64,000 bases of DNA from Alviniconcha marisindica. Its lineage: Eukaryota > Mollusca > Gastropoda > Provannidae. Below are positions 11,721 to 23,663 of this stretch, piece by piece. The DNA lies in the NCBI GenBank assembly GCA_018857735.1, contig JABMCL010000422.1, forward strand, positions 42,501 through 106,500, read 5' to 3'. The position numbers were made by a program, and so were the translations under genes. Each line of letters begins with the position of its first letter. The stretch's first letter is position 1. A model generated the notes under the pieces. It was not told the DNA's origin. It did not search any database and saw only the letters and a program-made list of their open reading frames with translations.

Positions 11721-12296
11721 ATTTAACTGTGACTGGAAACCACCCAGGATTTTCCTTCACATCCGCCACAAACTGACACAAAATGAATCTCCAGTCACAC
11801 GCTGAAAGGCACCTGTTTCATAAAACCGCAAAGCGGTCATTATTTGCATTGATAATAATAGTAATGTAAAATAAATTATAAAAAATAAAAAATAAGCGTC
11901 ATAATTTTCCGCAAAACAACAAAAGAAAGGCACGGGGGAAAAAACGAGAGAAAAAAAGAAAAGAAAAAAGCTTAAATGCTTTATAAAATGATGAAAAAAT
12001 GGAGAGAAAAAAAGGCTCTAAAGAAGTACAGTGAAACACTTAAGTACAGCTCCGGCCACCAACAAGAGCAGACGAACTCTTTGTCGATGCGAGGTACTGC
12101 ATGCAAATCATTAAACTCATCGATTGCCTCAAGGACCTCACGGTGTCCAAAAAAACCAAAACGCTGAAATAATCCTAGATCATCGTACACATCCATTGGT
12201 TTTATTCAGTCACCAAATCTACGATCTCTTACGAGTCGGATTGTGCACGTGTACCGAACCGGTCTTTTGGCGGCCATCATGAATCTCTTTGGTTGG
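11721..12296. other. A-rich non-coding sequence
   Basis: An A-rich patch at 11860-11995 contains AATAAA. A 63-codon frame on the plus strand and a 71-codon frame on the minus strand overlap at 11976-12196. Neither has a recognisable domain. Confidence 0.45.
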
Positions 12297-12397
12297 CAGT
12301 GTTGCTTTATGTCCACAGAAACCGTAGGATTATTAGGGACGGGAGCCCAGGACGGCCACCTCGACTTTCACACAGCTCCTAAGCGCTGATGAATCTC
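12297..12397 (-). mobile_element. SINE-related fragment
   Basis: TTTATGTCCACAGAAACCGTAGG followed by CCCAGGACGGCCACCTCGACTTTCACACAG. It is the same order as 7556-7640. Confidence 0.6.
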
Positions 12398-12398
12398 G

Positions 12399-12676
12399 TA
12401 AGTAAGTAAGTAAACATGGTGCTTAACGTCCACAGAAAACATAAGGCTTATTATGGGTGGGGAGAAGGGGGGGAAGGGGGTATGGAGGCGGGGGAAGAGG
12501 GAGATTGTATACCTATCGCTACACTGTCACCACCAGAATGACTTCTGCATTAAGATGGGCAGCGATGAGAGCCATTTTAATGTTTCAGTAGGAAGTGATG
12601 GACAAAGTCACAGGACAGTGTCCACAAACCACAACCTTTTTGAAGAGAAAGGAGAGCGAAGCGGTATCGAACCCTC
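12399..12676 (-). mobile_element. tRNA-derived SINE, head-truncated
   Basis: The tail GTAAGTAAGTAAGTAAACATGG and the body match the 7172-7478 copy. The B box survives as GGTATCGAACC (plus strand) at 12664-12674, but the A-box side is lost: the homology stops there and sequence next to the MITE follows. Confidence 0.8.
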
Positions 12677-12708
12677 AAACAGCTGATTTTGTACCCAGCG
12701 GCAAGCTA

Positions 12709-13827
12709 AAGCCCGTTCTTAACTGGGCGAATGTTTGTTCGCTGAACATACTTCGGACAGTTCGACGAACTATGATTCGTTTCTTAATTGAACTTTTAGT
12801 TCGCCGAACATGGTTCGGACAGTCCAAACTTTGCTTCGTTTTCAATTGGCTTGTAATGAGATGCAAGCTTCGGCCCGAACTTGCGGCAGACGCGCAGCAG
12901 ACAGCATGATCGAAAATGTAGGCTAAAGTCAAGTCAAGTCAAGTCAATATACTTTCATCATCCCTCACAGAGTAATTCAACCAACTACTATCTCATTCTG
13001 GGTCTCCGAGACAAGGCTGCGCCTCCCACAAGTCAACAAATAAACAAATTCCCTCGGAAGCGAGTGGAGAACCTAGCGACACCGTCATCCATTTTTATTT
13101 TTATTTTTCTTCATCCACAGGAGAGCTCTGCTCTGAGCCAATCAGAGGCAATGATCGTCGAATAGGGCGGATGTTCCCAGAGCGAAGTTTTTTGGATCCC
13201 GAATATAGCTTCGACAAATACTTCCAACAAGGTTCGCGAAGAAACATTCGCCCAATTAAGAACCAACTAGCTTCGCCGAATACTTCCAACTAGGTTCGCG
13301 AAGAAACATTCGCCCAATTAAGAACCAACTAGCTTCGCCGAATATTTCCAACTAGGTTCGCGAAGAAACATTCGCCCAATTAAGAACCAACTAGCTTCGC
13401 CGAATACTTCCAACTAGGTTCGCGAAGAAACATTCGCCCAATTAAGAACCAATTAGCTTCGCCGAATACTTCCAACTAGGTTCGCGAAGAAACATTCGCC
13501 CAATTAAGAACCAACTAGCTTCGCCGAATACTTCCAACTAGGTTCGCGAAGAAACATTCGCCCAATTAAGAACCAACTAGCTTCGCCGAATACTTCCAAC
13601 TAGGTTCGCGAAGAAACATTCGCCCAATTAAGAACCAACTAGCTTCGCCGAATACTTCCAACTAGGTTCGCGAAGAAACATTCGCCCAATTAAGAACCAA
13701 CTAGCTTCGCCGAATACTTCCAACTAGGTTCGCGAAGAAACATTCGCCCAATTAAGAACCAACTAGCTTCGCCGAATACTTCCAACTAGGTTCGCGAAGA
13801 AACATTCGCCCAATTAAGAACGGGCTT
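12709..13827. mobile_element. Inverted-repeat MITE with amplified end units
   Basis: The left end AAGCCCGTTCTTAACTGGGC and the right end, inverse of AAGCCCGTTCTTAATTGGGC, form terminal inverted repeats of at least 30 bp. TA flanks both sides (12707-12708 and 13828-13829), consistent with a TA target duplication as used by Tc1/mariner-type elements. No transposase frame is present, so it is non-autonomous. The interior includes a (GTCAA)n-tailed segment at about 12927-13075. The right part is the 62-bp array. Confidence 0.8.
13205..13820. repeat. 62-bp tandem array made of the MITE end sequence
   Basis: About ten units contain CATTCGCCCAATTAAGAACC plus AACTAGCTTCGCCGAATACT. Each carries the inverted-repeat end motif. 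Units are nearly identical, with changes such as ATATTT or AATTAG in single units. The second MITE copy (14585-15206) has only about two units. Confidence 0.95.
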
Positions 13828-13844
13828 TACGCCAGCGCAGAGCA

Positions 13845-14012
13845 GCTTACGCGTGGGGTTGAAGGTGTTATAAACTGTGACCGTGATTAGGATGTCGGTA
13901 GCCATTGTAACCGCTTCATTGGCCGCAAAAATATCACTTTGCGCTGTTATAGTTTATAACCATCGCTTAGGACGGCGTAAGTGGCGTTATAACCGTTCTA
14001 TTAAACCGGCTC
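13845..14012. mobile_element. Palindromic GTTATA-rich element fragment
   Basis: It contains several GTTATA/TATAAC inversions, including TTATAAACTGTGACCGTGAT and TATAGTTTATAACCATCGC, and ends with the inverse of the 11552-11580 motif. Probably part of a MITE-like family. Confidence 0.4.
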
Positions 14013-14089
14013 CTGGGGACACTAATGCCTGAAACCGTAGGTGGTCAAGCCACACTCCGAGCATCGCTTTCCGGCACCTTCCTCCAAAT

Positions 14090-14500
14090 TCTGCCAGATT
14101 TAGTTACGCCACTGAAGGGGCACTCTTTATATCCGCGCAGCTGTCCACCGACGCGGTCAGCGCCCTCCGAAAGGTTTCGGTACTGATAAGACTAGCACCC
14201 TAGCACGCACGTAAACATGAGACGCATCCACCCCGGGTAAAAAATAAATATATATACATATATATATAAAAAAAAGGGGGTTAAATTTGAGATGGCGTAA
14301 GCAACATGGTCAGTTATAAAGTAAACGTCTGATATAATCTGAGTTGTTTGTAACAAACGTACTACTGTTTGAGCACAATCAAAAACCTGCTCGTTAGCTC
14401 ACAGTTTTCTGGACCCTATGGCGTAACTAAATACGGCAGTGGTTGAAGGAAGGATGTCGTAAACCAGAACTTGGAGTTTGTGGTCAAGCATGTCTATACC
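14090..14500. mobile_element. Dispersed ~400-bp element, copy 1
   Basis: The order GCACTCTTTATATCCGCGCAGCTGTCC, GACGCGGTCAGCGCCCTCCGAAAGG, ACGTAAACATGAGACGCATCCACCCCGGGTAA, TTGTAACAAACG and CGTTAGCTCACAGTTTTCTGG recurs at 44395-44790, and partly at 25250-25530 and 26270-26520. No frame codes for a recognisable protein, and the ends are not defined. Confidence 0.7.
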
Positions 14501-14584
14501 TAGTAATGGTGCCACGCAGCGCACTTTCTCATCCAAAACTCTTTTGAAAAATAATTGTGGGGCTCAAGGTTGTTGCAGCCGGTA

Positions 14585-15206
14585 AAGCCCGTTCTTAACT
14601 GGGCCAATGTTTGTTCGCCCAACATACTTCGGACAGTTCGACGAACTATGATTCGTTTCTTAACTGAACTTTTAATTCGCCGAACATGGTTCGGACAGTT
14701 CGACGAACTATTGCTTTGTTCTCAACTGGCTTGTAATGAGATGCAAGCTTCGGCCCGAACTTGCGGCAGACGCGCAGCAGACAGCATGATCGAAAATGTA
14801 GGCTAAAGTCAGGTCAAGTCAAGTCAAGTCAGTATACTTTAATCGTCCCTCAAAGGGTAATTCAACTAACTACTATCTCATTCTGGGTCCCCGAGACACG
14901 GCTGCGCTTTCCACAAGTCAACAAATAAAAAAAATCCCTCCGAAGCTAGCGAAGAACCTGCCCCCCCATCCACAGGAGAGCTCTGCTCTCAGCCAATCAG
15001 AGGCAATGTTCGTCGAATAGGGCGAATGTTCCCAGAACATGTTGAGCGAAGCTTTTTGGACCCCGAATATAGCTTCGTCGCAATTCGACGAATACTCCCA
15101 ACTAGGTTCACGAAGCAAAAGTTCGCCCAATTAAGAACCAACTAGGTTCGCTGAATACTCCCAACTAGGTTCGCGAACAAACATTCGCCCAATTAAGAAC
15201 GGGCTT
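14585..15206. mobile_element. Inverted-repeat MITE, second copy
   Basis: Left end AAGCCCGTTCTTAACTGGGC at 14585 and right end inverse at 15206. TA precedes the left end, while AA follows the right, so one flank has changed or the boundary differs by a base. It shares the interior (GTCAA)n segment (14810-14945) with the first copy, so that segment belongs to the family and not to one insertion. Confidence 0.8.
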
Positions 15207-15257
15207 AAGACGAAGTTAAAATTCCTGTTAGCGAACCGCGTGTCGTTTTGTACTTGC

Positions 15258-15295
15258 ACAGAGAGAGAGAGACAGAGAGAGAGAGAGGGGGGGGG

Positions 15296-15356
<61 letters not shown>

Positions 15357-15361
15357 GAGAG

Positions 15362-15415
<54 letters not shown>
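15258..15415. repeat. (GA)n microsatellite
   Basis: About 155 bp of GA with G-run interruptions. Confidence 0.96.
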
Positions 15416-15418
<3 letters not shown>

Positions 15419-16235
15419 CAGTGATTAAACTGTTCAGCACCAGTGGTATGCAAGTCGCTTATCTTCAAAAGTAATCATACTTTTCTCCGCAGAATGCTCA
15501 CAGTTATTTGGAAAACTTGATGAAGCCATTGAATATTTATACGATTGATGCTGCTTTGATCTTCTCTGCGTTGCGACTCTGTCAATGACGTGTGACAATC
15601 AAAATGCCACGTCCCCTTTTGAGCTGAATGGCAAACATCTGAAACAAAGATGACAGCCAACGTTTTCAAAAGGAGAACTTTTGTGTTTGCACTTTGAATT
15701 AGCCAACTTCAGTTAGGATCCGACGTTCTGCTTTCTTTCCAACGCTAATGTGCGGTGCCGGCAGCGAGGCCAACACAGCGGAGTAACGTGCAATTAAAGA
15801 AAAGATATCGGCGGGGTTTTATTGTCGGTGGAAGGATCAAAGCTGGTCGGGATCAGTAGTGAGGGTTTTCAAAAGAAGTTCGACCGAATTTTCCACCTGG
15901 CCTAGGAGTAGGTGGCAAAATAATCATTAATAATACAGAACACATGTTCGGCGCATATTATGCTGTAAATCTCGCTAGGCTCTGTACAATGAAATATTGT
16001 GACAAAAAGAGACATTATACACAAAGTCAGTCCAGGTTTGCCTTCAGCCTCATGAAACAATACAAATTATACCATCAAAAATATCTACAAGACACAGCCA
16101 GCACACGATCAAACCAAACGATCACTCGGTCTCTATATAATCATAATTATTCGACATAGCACACAGACATACAGGCAGCAGCAGCCTTGTAGCCTACTCA
16201 AAGCGATACAAAATTTCAGTTCAGCACAGATTGAC
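15416..16235. other. No gene recognised
   Basis: No domain, splice-linked exon or RNA signal could be supported in about 820 bp. Confidence 0.5.
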
Positions 16236-16237
16236 GC

Positions 16238-16288
<51 letters not shown>

Positions 16289-16365
16289 TGTGTGTGGTGT
16301 GTGTGTGTGGTGTGTGTGTGTGTGCGTGTGTATGTGTGTGTGTGTGTGTGTGTGGTGTGTGTGTG

Positions 16366-16449
<84 letters not shown>
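16236..16449. repeat. (GT)n microsatellite
   Basis: About 210 bp of GT with repeated GTGG and single TA interruptions, for example at 16281, 16330 and 16388. Confidence 0.97.
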
Positions 16450-16450
<1 letters not shown>

Positions 16451-17100
16451 TGTTCGTGCGCAGGGTGTACACTCTTTTGGCTCTTCGTTTGAAAACCAAG
16501 AACAGCACACTCTTTCCCTCTACCCACCTAAACGAAAACATTAACAGAATCAAATGGAAATATTTTTATTCATTCATTAAAGCAGAAGTAATCATTTCGC
16601 TGTGTCATTACTCCTTTCGTTTATGAAGGAATTTTAAAGAATTACACGTGGTTTTCGCTTTGGCAATATTGATTTGATAGTGTGGAAAAGACAAGGCGTT
16701 TCCATCTCCGTCCATGAAATGCTTGACTTTTGTCTCACAGTTTTCGGACAAACGTCTGTCGTGAGATGTTCTCCTGTCCATCGATCACATTATGGAAGAA
16801 GAAAGAAAAAGATCACAGCAATTTTCCGTAGGAGCGTAAGATGTCACTTTTACGAAGCATTCAGTAGTTTTAGAATCTTGAGTAGTTTACCTTCGTAATT
16901 AGTGGAGGGTGTGTTTTCTGTATTTGTAAAGAGGCGAACAGCATAGATTTTGAAAGTGCCAGGATTCCACTTAAACTTGAGATGTGGTAAAATTCTAATC
17001 ATTGACTCTTCTTTTTTTTACACCGATCCGAATTGAATTTTTTAAATAATTGTTATCAACGTTTATCTTTTAGCTTGACATTGACGCAACTTAGTTTTAG
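16450..17100. other. No gene recognised
   Basis: AT-rich. The 74-codon frame at 16674-16898 has no recognised domain. Confidence 0.5.
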
Positions 17101-17104
17101 TTTA

Positions 17105-18300
17105 GTTGTTGGATTTTAAATCCCAGTCAACGGCTTAGTGCCACCTCAGAACAGACACTGACACAAATCGCACATGCACAGTTACAGTCTCCGTGAAGGA
17201 CTCTTTTTCCCCCATCAAAATAAAGTGTTATATCGTCCGCAAACTGAGATGAGATGACTGAAATATCCCTTACAAGTATGCGTTTCATTTGCAGATTGTG
17301 CCGAAACGTTAAAGACCTATGTTTTGCACACATCAAACATAAATAAGGCGATAGGGGATTTCGTTGTCTCGCACCTCTTTCAGTCTGACACGAACTTGCA
17401 GATTGGCTATTTACTGACACAGGTTTCAGTGTTGTTGTAAAATGTCTTCCCCAGCGTTTTGTGTCAGGGGCAAAGTTACACCCATCAGGAGACTTCTTAC
17501 TGAAGGACCAGCAATTCAGTTATACAGAAGTTTAACAGACCAAAACATCGTACAACACTGCCCAGTGTATCTGTCCTTCATGAAATCTCTTTGACCGTTG
17601 CGGATTATCTTCTGCAGTACTGTTCTAATTCGAGAAGCAACATGGTAATGTTATTTTGTAGGATACCTTTAACAGTGTGGTACATCTACAGCTCCTGAGA
17701 AACTGTTTATGTTTACCTTCCTATGGAATACACGTCATTGTTTGCCTGACTGACATTTCCCTGATCTAAACCGTGGTTAACAAAGCCGCCAAAACCGGTC
17801 CTACATCTTTAAAGAAAAAATATATAGAACTCTTGTGCAGCCATCGGATCGAAGCATTTTGTGATTATTCATGCGCCTCAATGCGGCCAAAGTCTCGTCT
17901 TCAGAAATAACCCCTTCTAATTCTAAACTCTCAGTTTGCCTTCTGAGGACATAGCTGATGCCTCGGCAATGGTATTCAAGTCAGCATCGACAACATAATC
18001 TTCTCTTGATTCGTGCAATTTCTCCAAAATATTTGTCGTCTTCTTCACGATGTCAGTTTGTCAAGGAGCACTTTGCTATCTTGTTTTTCAATTAAAGGTA
18101 AATGCATGTCTCTGCACAGATTAGCAGGTATTTTTATGGCAAAAAATATTTGACGGACTTTTACCCTCCTGTATCCATTTCATTTTTAATCCTACAATCA
18201 TACCTTCAGTTGTTTGGTATCTGAAGAGTCTTGGCTCCTTGTTGAATTCCAACAGCACTAGGTCGCCTTTACTTACAGTATGTTGGTTTCCAATGCCTTT
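17105..18300 (-). pseudogene. Degenerate L1-type LINE (reverse transcriptase region)
   Basis: In minus-strand order the pieces read WIQEGKSPSNIF (about 18165), EGVISEDETLAALRRMNN (about 17920-17865), VLQKIIRNGQRDFMKDRYTGQ (about 17620-17560) and GARQRNPLSPYLCLM then SQFADDITLYFDGG (about 17375-17215). These match, block by block, the pre-RT linker and RT motifs of L1-like elements, where GCRQGDPLSPYLF and ADDT are usual. Several frameshifts separate the blocks and the ends are not clear, so it is an old dead copy. Confidence 0.8.
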
Positions 18301-18345
18301 ATTTATGACCGGTGTTCATTCTGCTTTTGATTTGCTTCTGTTTCT

Positions 18346-18600
18346 GTGCTGCATACGAGGGCCTATTTTATTACTGATGTCATGAGCTGCATGCAAGAGG
18401 CCTATTTTATTACTGATGTTGTCATGAGCTGCATGCAAGAGGCCTATTTTATTACTGATGTTGTCATGAGCTGCATGCAAGAGGCCTGTTTTATTACTGA
18501 TGTTGTCATGAGCTGCATGCAAGAGGCCTGTTTTATTGCTCATATTGTCATGAGCAGCATACAACAGGCTTATTTCCTACTCATATTGTCATAAGCTGCA
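18346..18600. repeat. 42-bp tandem repeat, about 6 copies
   Basis: The unit reads GCATGCAAGAGGCCTATTTT followed by ATTACTGATGTTGTCATGAGCT. It is divisible by three, so frames stay open on both strands, but it is not a gene. Confidence 0.93.
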
Positions 18601-19016
18601 AAAGCACGTGAGTGCAATGTAACAAGTACAGAACTGTGTGGGTACTGTCTTACATAAGTCATTATAAACTGATATTACCTGTATACTCTGCACTAACAGA
18701 CTGATTCGGTGACTGTTTATTTTGCGCCAGCTGGTAGCGTCATTTCCCGATGTGGGATGAGTGAAGAATTATATATTGTGTTGACTCCTAGCACCCACGC
18801 ACATGTTTCAACGGCACATATTTCACTGGTAGGTCGCAAACAAAACGTGCTGGTAGCCGAGAATTGTTTTGGTGACATTTGCCTTTCATTTCCTTTTGAC
18901 TCACTCATATTCATTCATTGAATACGTCACGCTATAATGCTCCCGGGGGAAAACCGGGTGTCGCCAAGGCTCCGCGAGTTGCAAAGATTCCGATGATCAA
19001 ATGAAATGGCATTACG
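18601..19016. other. No gene recognised
   Basis: No supported feature apart from ordinary AT-rich sequence. Confidence 0.5.
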
Positions 19017-19062
19017 AGAAAAGAAGAAGAAGAAGAAGAAGAAGAAGAAGAAGAAGAAGAAA
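19017..19062. repeat. (GAA)n microsatellite
   Basis: About 14 GAA/AGA units. Confidence 0.95.
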
Positions 19063-19440
19063 ACTCCACTGAAACTGGTGCATGCGTGATGGATGAAAAT
19101 GCCTGACGTATGTAAGAGGGACCACAACAGACATGCCATAATCCCCGCAACGTGTCCTCGGGCATAATTTTATTATCCATATAACTGTCCAGACCCGACA
19201 GTACTGCGTACAGTAAAAGCCTTTTGTAGAAAAGTAGCGAGTCGGAGTTGGAGATACTTGTTTTTCAGAAGCAAACAACATTGACAGTTAAAAAGAAGTG
19301 AAGGACATCTGACATATTTGCGTGGTATATATTTATCTCTTAGGTCATAGTACATAGGACATGATAATATGAAGTGAATTTGGTTTCAGTTTCGTTGTTG
19401 AGAAAATGGACATTCTAGGTCTGCCTCAACAGCACAGACA

Positions 19441-19450
19441 AAGAGAGAGA

Positions 19451-19484
<34 letters not shown>

Positions 19485-19519
19485 GTTAGAATCTGTGTGT
19501 TTGTGGTGTTGTGTGTGTG

Positions 19520-19600
<81 letters not shown>

Positions 19601-19602
19601 AG

Positions 19603-19675
<73 letters not shown>

Positions 19676-19676
19676 C
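19441..19676. repeat. Compound GA, poly-G, GA and GT tracts
   Basis: A short GA run, a poly-G run of about 30, a GA run of about 75 bp and a GT run of about 70 bp follow each other. The poly-G length is likely unstable or mis-estimated. Confidence 0.95.
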
Positions 19677-19749
19677 CCTAGTCGTCTAGAATGTATGTCG
19701 TGTGCAAGAGAGCATGACGTATAAAAATATGACGTATTTTATAATCTAA

Positions 19750-19862
19750 TTACGTTTTGTACCGACCGGGCAGGCCTTGACAAAGCCCTCAAGGGCGAAA
19801 ATTCGGAGTAAAAGGTTTCCAATACAAAACATGCTTGGACTTTGTTATACTTTCTCTACATG
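19750..19862. mobile_element. Dispersed repeat copy A
   Basis: AAAGCCCTCAAGGGCGAAAATT and CATGCTTGGACTTTGTTATA recur at 27555-27645 as AAAGCCCTCATGGGCAAAATTT and CATGCTTGGACTTTTGTTCT, in the same order and spacing. The AAAGCCCT..GGGC core is a short palindrome. Confidence 0.6.
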
Positions 19863-19944
19863 ACATCATACTCAGTCCTTCCTGCACGGTGCGGTGCCCA
19901 AGAGTCACAGAGAGCCTTGTTTCTCTCTCTCTCTAGTCATTCTA

Positions 19945-20972
19945 TATTCATTCAATGTGTCATTCCGTATTCATCCATTCAGTCATTCCGTGTTCATTCT
20001 ATATTGAGTCATTGAGTCATTCCATATTCATTAATTGAATAATTCCGTATTCTTTGATTCATTCCATATTCATCCGTTGAGTCATTGCATATTCACTCAA
20101 TTAGTCATTTCATATTCATTCATTGAATCATTCCTTATTCATTGAGTCATTCCGTATTCATCCATTGAGTCATTCCATATTCACTCAATGAGTCATTCCA
20201 TATTCATTCATTGAGTCATTCCATATTGATTTATTGAATCATTCCATATTCAATTGGTCATTCCGTATTCATCCATTGAGTCATTCTGGAGTCAGTCCAT
20301 ATTAATTAACTGAGTCATTCCGCCTAATTAATTCAGTGAATCTATCCATGTTCATTCTTTGAGTCATTCCATATTCATTCATTGAGTCATTCCATGTTCA
20401 TTCATTGAGACATTCCGTATTCATTCATTGAGTTATTCCGTATTCATTCATTGAGTCATTCCATATTCATTGAATCATTCCATATTCATCCAATGAGACA
20501 TTCTATATTCATTCATTGAGTCATTCCGTACTCATTTATTGAGTCATTCCATATTCATCCATTGGGTCATTCCATACTCATCCATTGAGTTATTTCATAT
20601 TCATTCAATGAGTTATTCCATATTCATTCATTGAGTCATTCCATACACATTCATTGAGTCATTCCGAACTTATTTATTGAATCATTCCATATTCACCGAG
20701 CCATCCTATATTCAATCATTGAGTCATTCCATATTCATCCATTGGGTCATTCCATACTCATCCATTGAGTCATTCCATACACATTCATTGAGTCATTCCG
20801 AACTTATTTATTGAATCATTCCATATTCACCGAGCCATCCTATATTCAATCATTGAGTCGTTCCATATTCGTTCATTGAGTCATTCCATACCCATTCATT
20901 GAGTCATTACATATTCATTCACTGAGTCATGCCATACTCATTCGCTGAGTCATTCCATATTCATTCACTCTC
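19945..20972. repeat. 23-bp minisatellite, about 44 degenerate units
   Basis: The unit is TCATTCCATATTCATTCATTGAG with many substitutions and shortened units. Within it, about 130 bp (20640-20735 and 20770-20865) is duplicated as a block, sharing GAGCCATCCTATATTCAATC, so amplification occurred at two scales. Confidence 0.94.
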
Positions 20973-21515
20973 GATCACCACAGCTATTATTTCTTGTGAG
21001 TGTTTTTTTCTCTCTCTAGTCTGTCATGATTATGTAAAAATGTTCAGACGTATTGTAATACCTGATATATTTGTTCTGCCCTTTTTCCCCCGGCGAAGTT
21101 TAGGTTTTGATAATTTATAGTTGTGATATGTATAAGAAAGGACTGCTAAGATGTGTTTGACCTATCAAGGAACATAACAGATCTACCATAATAGGCTACT
21201 TCCTCCGCCATAGTCCTCTGCTGTAAGCCCTGTTGATTTTCTGCGTAAATTTTTTGTGTATAGTGTTCTCGTCAGCTGCTTTAATCATTCATTCTGTTTG
21301 AACACTTTTCATGAACACAAGCTTCAGAGGTGATTTTGCTGTGAGACTGAGGGTGTCAGCACGCAAGTGATGTAGACTTTAACCTGCCGAGGTCCCAAAA
21401 TACTTCAAGGCAAAACATGTTTATCGTGTAAGTCCGATCTAACGCAGGCAAAACACAGTATGTGGTCACTACATTGATGCACCAGGTCTTTCAACAAAAC
21501 AAAAAAGAAAGAAAG

Positions 21516-21516
<1 letters not shown>

Positions 21517-21554
<38 letters not shown>

Positions 21555-21628
21555 ACACACACGCACACACGCACGCACGCACGCACACACACACGCACGC
21601 ACGCACGCACGCGCGCGCGCGCGCGTTT
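21517..21628. repeat. (CAA)n, (GCAC)n and CG-alternating tract
   Basis: About 12 CAA units lead into CA/GCAC repeats and a GC alternation. Confidence 0.95.
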
Positions 21629-21809
21629 GACAAAAACTAGAATTAGAACACGACTATAAGTCCTTTTTATTAAGTTACTTTGCTTCTAACAAAATCATTT
21701 TTCAACGTAAAACATGTTCATCTACAGCTCGATAAAATAACAATTAATAACTTTTGTAGGGCGCATTTTCGGTTGCTAGGACGTCACTGTTCTATGAGGC
21801 TCACACAAA

Positions 21810-21868
21810 AGGGGTGGGGGTGGGGATGTGGAGAGGGCGGGGGGGGCGGGGGGGGGGGGGGGGGTTAC
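21810..21868. repeat. Poly-G tract
   Basis: G-rich sequence with a run of about 18 G near 21848. Confidence 0.9.
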
Positions 21869-21869
21869 A

Positions 21870-22600
21870 GGGAGCCTGATACCATACTATCACAGAAATT
21901 ATCGTAACTACGTAAAACGATAATAACGATATCAGCGCATAGCATACATTTGTCTTACTTTAGGCACGTGCACTACAAGCATCACTACTAACATTTACAA
22001 ATATTGATTACTGATTGCTTCTCTCACAGTTCTCAAAATGTGTGAAATGTAATAGAAATAAACTGTAATCAAGATTTTTAAAAATGTGTTGTGTTCTAGC
22101 TTTAAAAGAGTTCTGCTGTAGTAAGAATTGCGGTCACACTTTTATCTCAAAAGGGAATTCGGCATCAGCAGCCAATGCCTCACAGAGCTGCTGGCCACCC
22201 CAGAGTTAATGCCCGTGGTTTCATGGTGACGGCTGCCGCGTGACTGACGTGACGAGTCGATGAGATACGTGTATATTCTTGGTGTAAAACCGCAGCGTCA
22301 GTTATCTGTGTCCTGCACTGAGACTCCAAAGAAAACGAAACCGTGCCAGTTTATTGCACGGTAGAACTGATGATCATCGCTTTCAGTCACTGGAAAGGGG
22401 CTCAGCAGCATGGCGCCGGTGGCACCTGACATACAGTGGAGTCAGTCGTTAGGATCTGGCCCGCCAAGATCGTGTCGTTTTTACTGCCCTCACCGAACTT
22501 CCGCCTAATTCCGCCAGCAAGCAGTGGGCTAGGTACGCTTCTACGGTTACATGTAATATATGTAACCGTATATGCGACCTAGCCTGCGCATGCGGCTATA
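21870..22600. other. No gene recognised
   Basis: Includes TGTAACCGTATA-type inverted motifs near 22545-22575 (ATATATGTAACC..GTAACCGTATAT), but no coding evidence. Confidence 0.5.
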
Positions 22601-22609
22601 TTATAGCCG

Positions 22610-22643
22610 CGCACGCACGCACGCACGCACGCACGCACAAACT

Positions 22644-22707
<64 letters not shown>

Positions 22708-22745
22708 CAGAGAGAGAGAGAAGATAAGATAAGATAAGATAAGAC
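22610..22745 (-). repeat. GCAC and GA tracts next to a (GATAA)n retroelement tail
   Basis: GCAC and GA runs end at AGATAAGATAAGATAAGATAAG followed by ACTTTATTACAC. Read on the minus strand, AATAAAGT precedes a (CTTAT)n tail, the layout of a retroelement 3' end. The 22746-22970 stretch that follows would be its body, which I did not identify. Confidence 0.55.
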
Positions 22746-22970
22746 TTTATTACACAGGGATAAAGATTTAAGCACGTGTCGGCTTTTTTACAAATCTGTC
22801 CCTGATGACAAACACAGCAACACTCAATACATCAAACAAGAATTCCATTAAATACGCTAGAGAGAAAAAAAACGACTTCAAAACAAAACAAAACTAATTT
22901 CTGTCTAAAACATCACATCATACGAACAGAGCAGTAATAAGGCAAAGTAAGACCAGTTCCAAACATTTTT

Positions 22971-22974
<4 letters not shown>

Positions 22975-23047
<73 letters not shown>
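22975..23047. repeat. (GA)n microsatellite
   Basis: About 70 bp of GA. Confidence 0.96.
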
Positions 23048-23050
<3 letters not shown>

Positions 23051-23386
23051 TACACAAACATATTAACGAATAATGGAAAGCGACAGAATAATGGCTATCT
23101 CACTATCTACGTATAAAACAAGATCACATCTAACAGGATTGGAAGCTAAGCAATGGCGCATTATACACACCTAACCAAAATCAAAGCACATCACACATAC
23201 CAACAATCATATATATGCAAACATTAAATTTGAATTTAAAAATAAAATAAAAATGACCACGAGGAAAAAGAAAAAGTAAATATTTCATGAAAAAAGAAAA
23301 AAGAAAAAAAGATTTTTTTTTTTACAAGAAGAGCAAGGAAGGGAAAACAATAACAACATTCTATACATTTTGTGTCAAGCTGTCTG

Positions 23387-23394
<8 letters not shown>

Positions 23395-23457
<63 letters not shown>

Positions 23458-23520
23458 ACTCGAACTCGAAAGCTTTATTTTACAAGGATTTAGTTTAGAG
23501 AGAGAGAGAGAGAGAGGGTG
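23395..23520 (-). mobile_element. GA tract and inverted (GAGTTC)-tailed retroelement end
   Basis: After the GA run, GAACTCGAACTCGAAAGC leads to TTTATTTTACAAGGATTTAG, the inverse of 4920-4978. Confidence 0.6.
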
Positions 23521-23663
23521 AGATTTCAAAGCTGATCTGAAGTAATTATGTGAGTGTTCGATGATCTAACTTTGCAAGGGAGACCGTTCCAGCAAAAGGT
23601 CTCTGGCCAAGCGAGTGCAAGCGCACAGTAGAAAGACAAAGAATGGAAGGATCAGAAGAGCGT

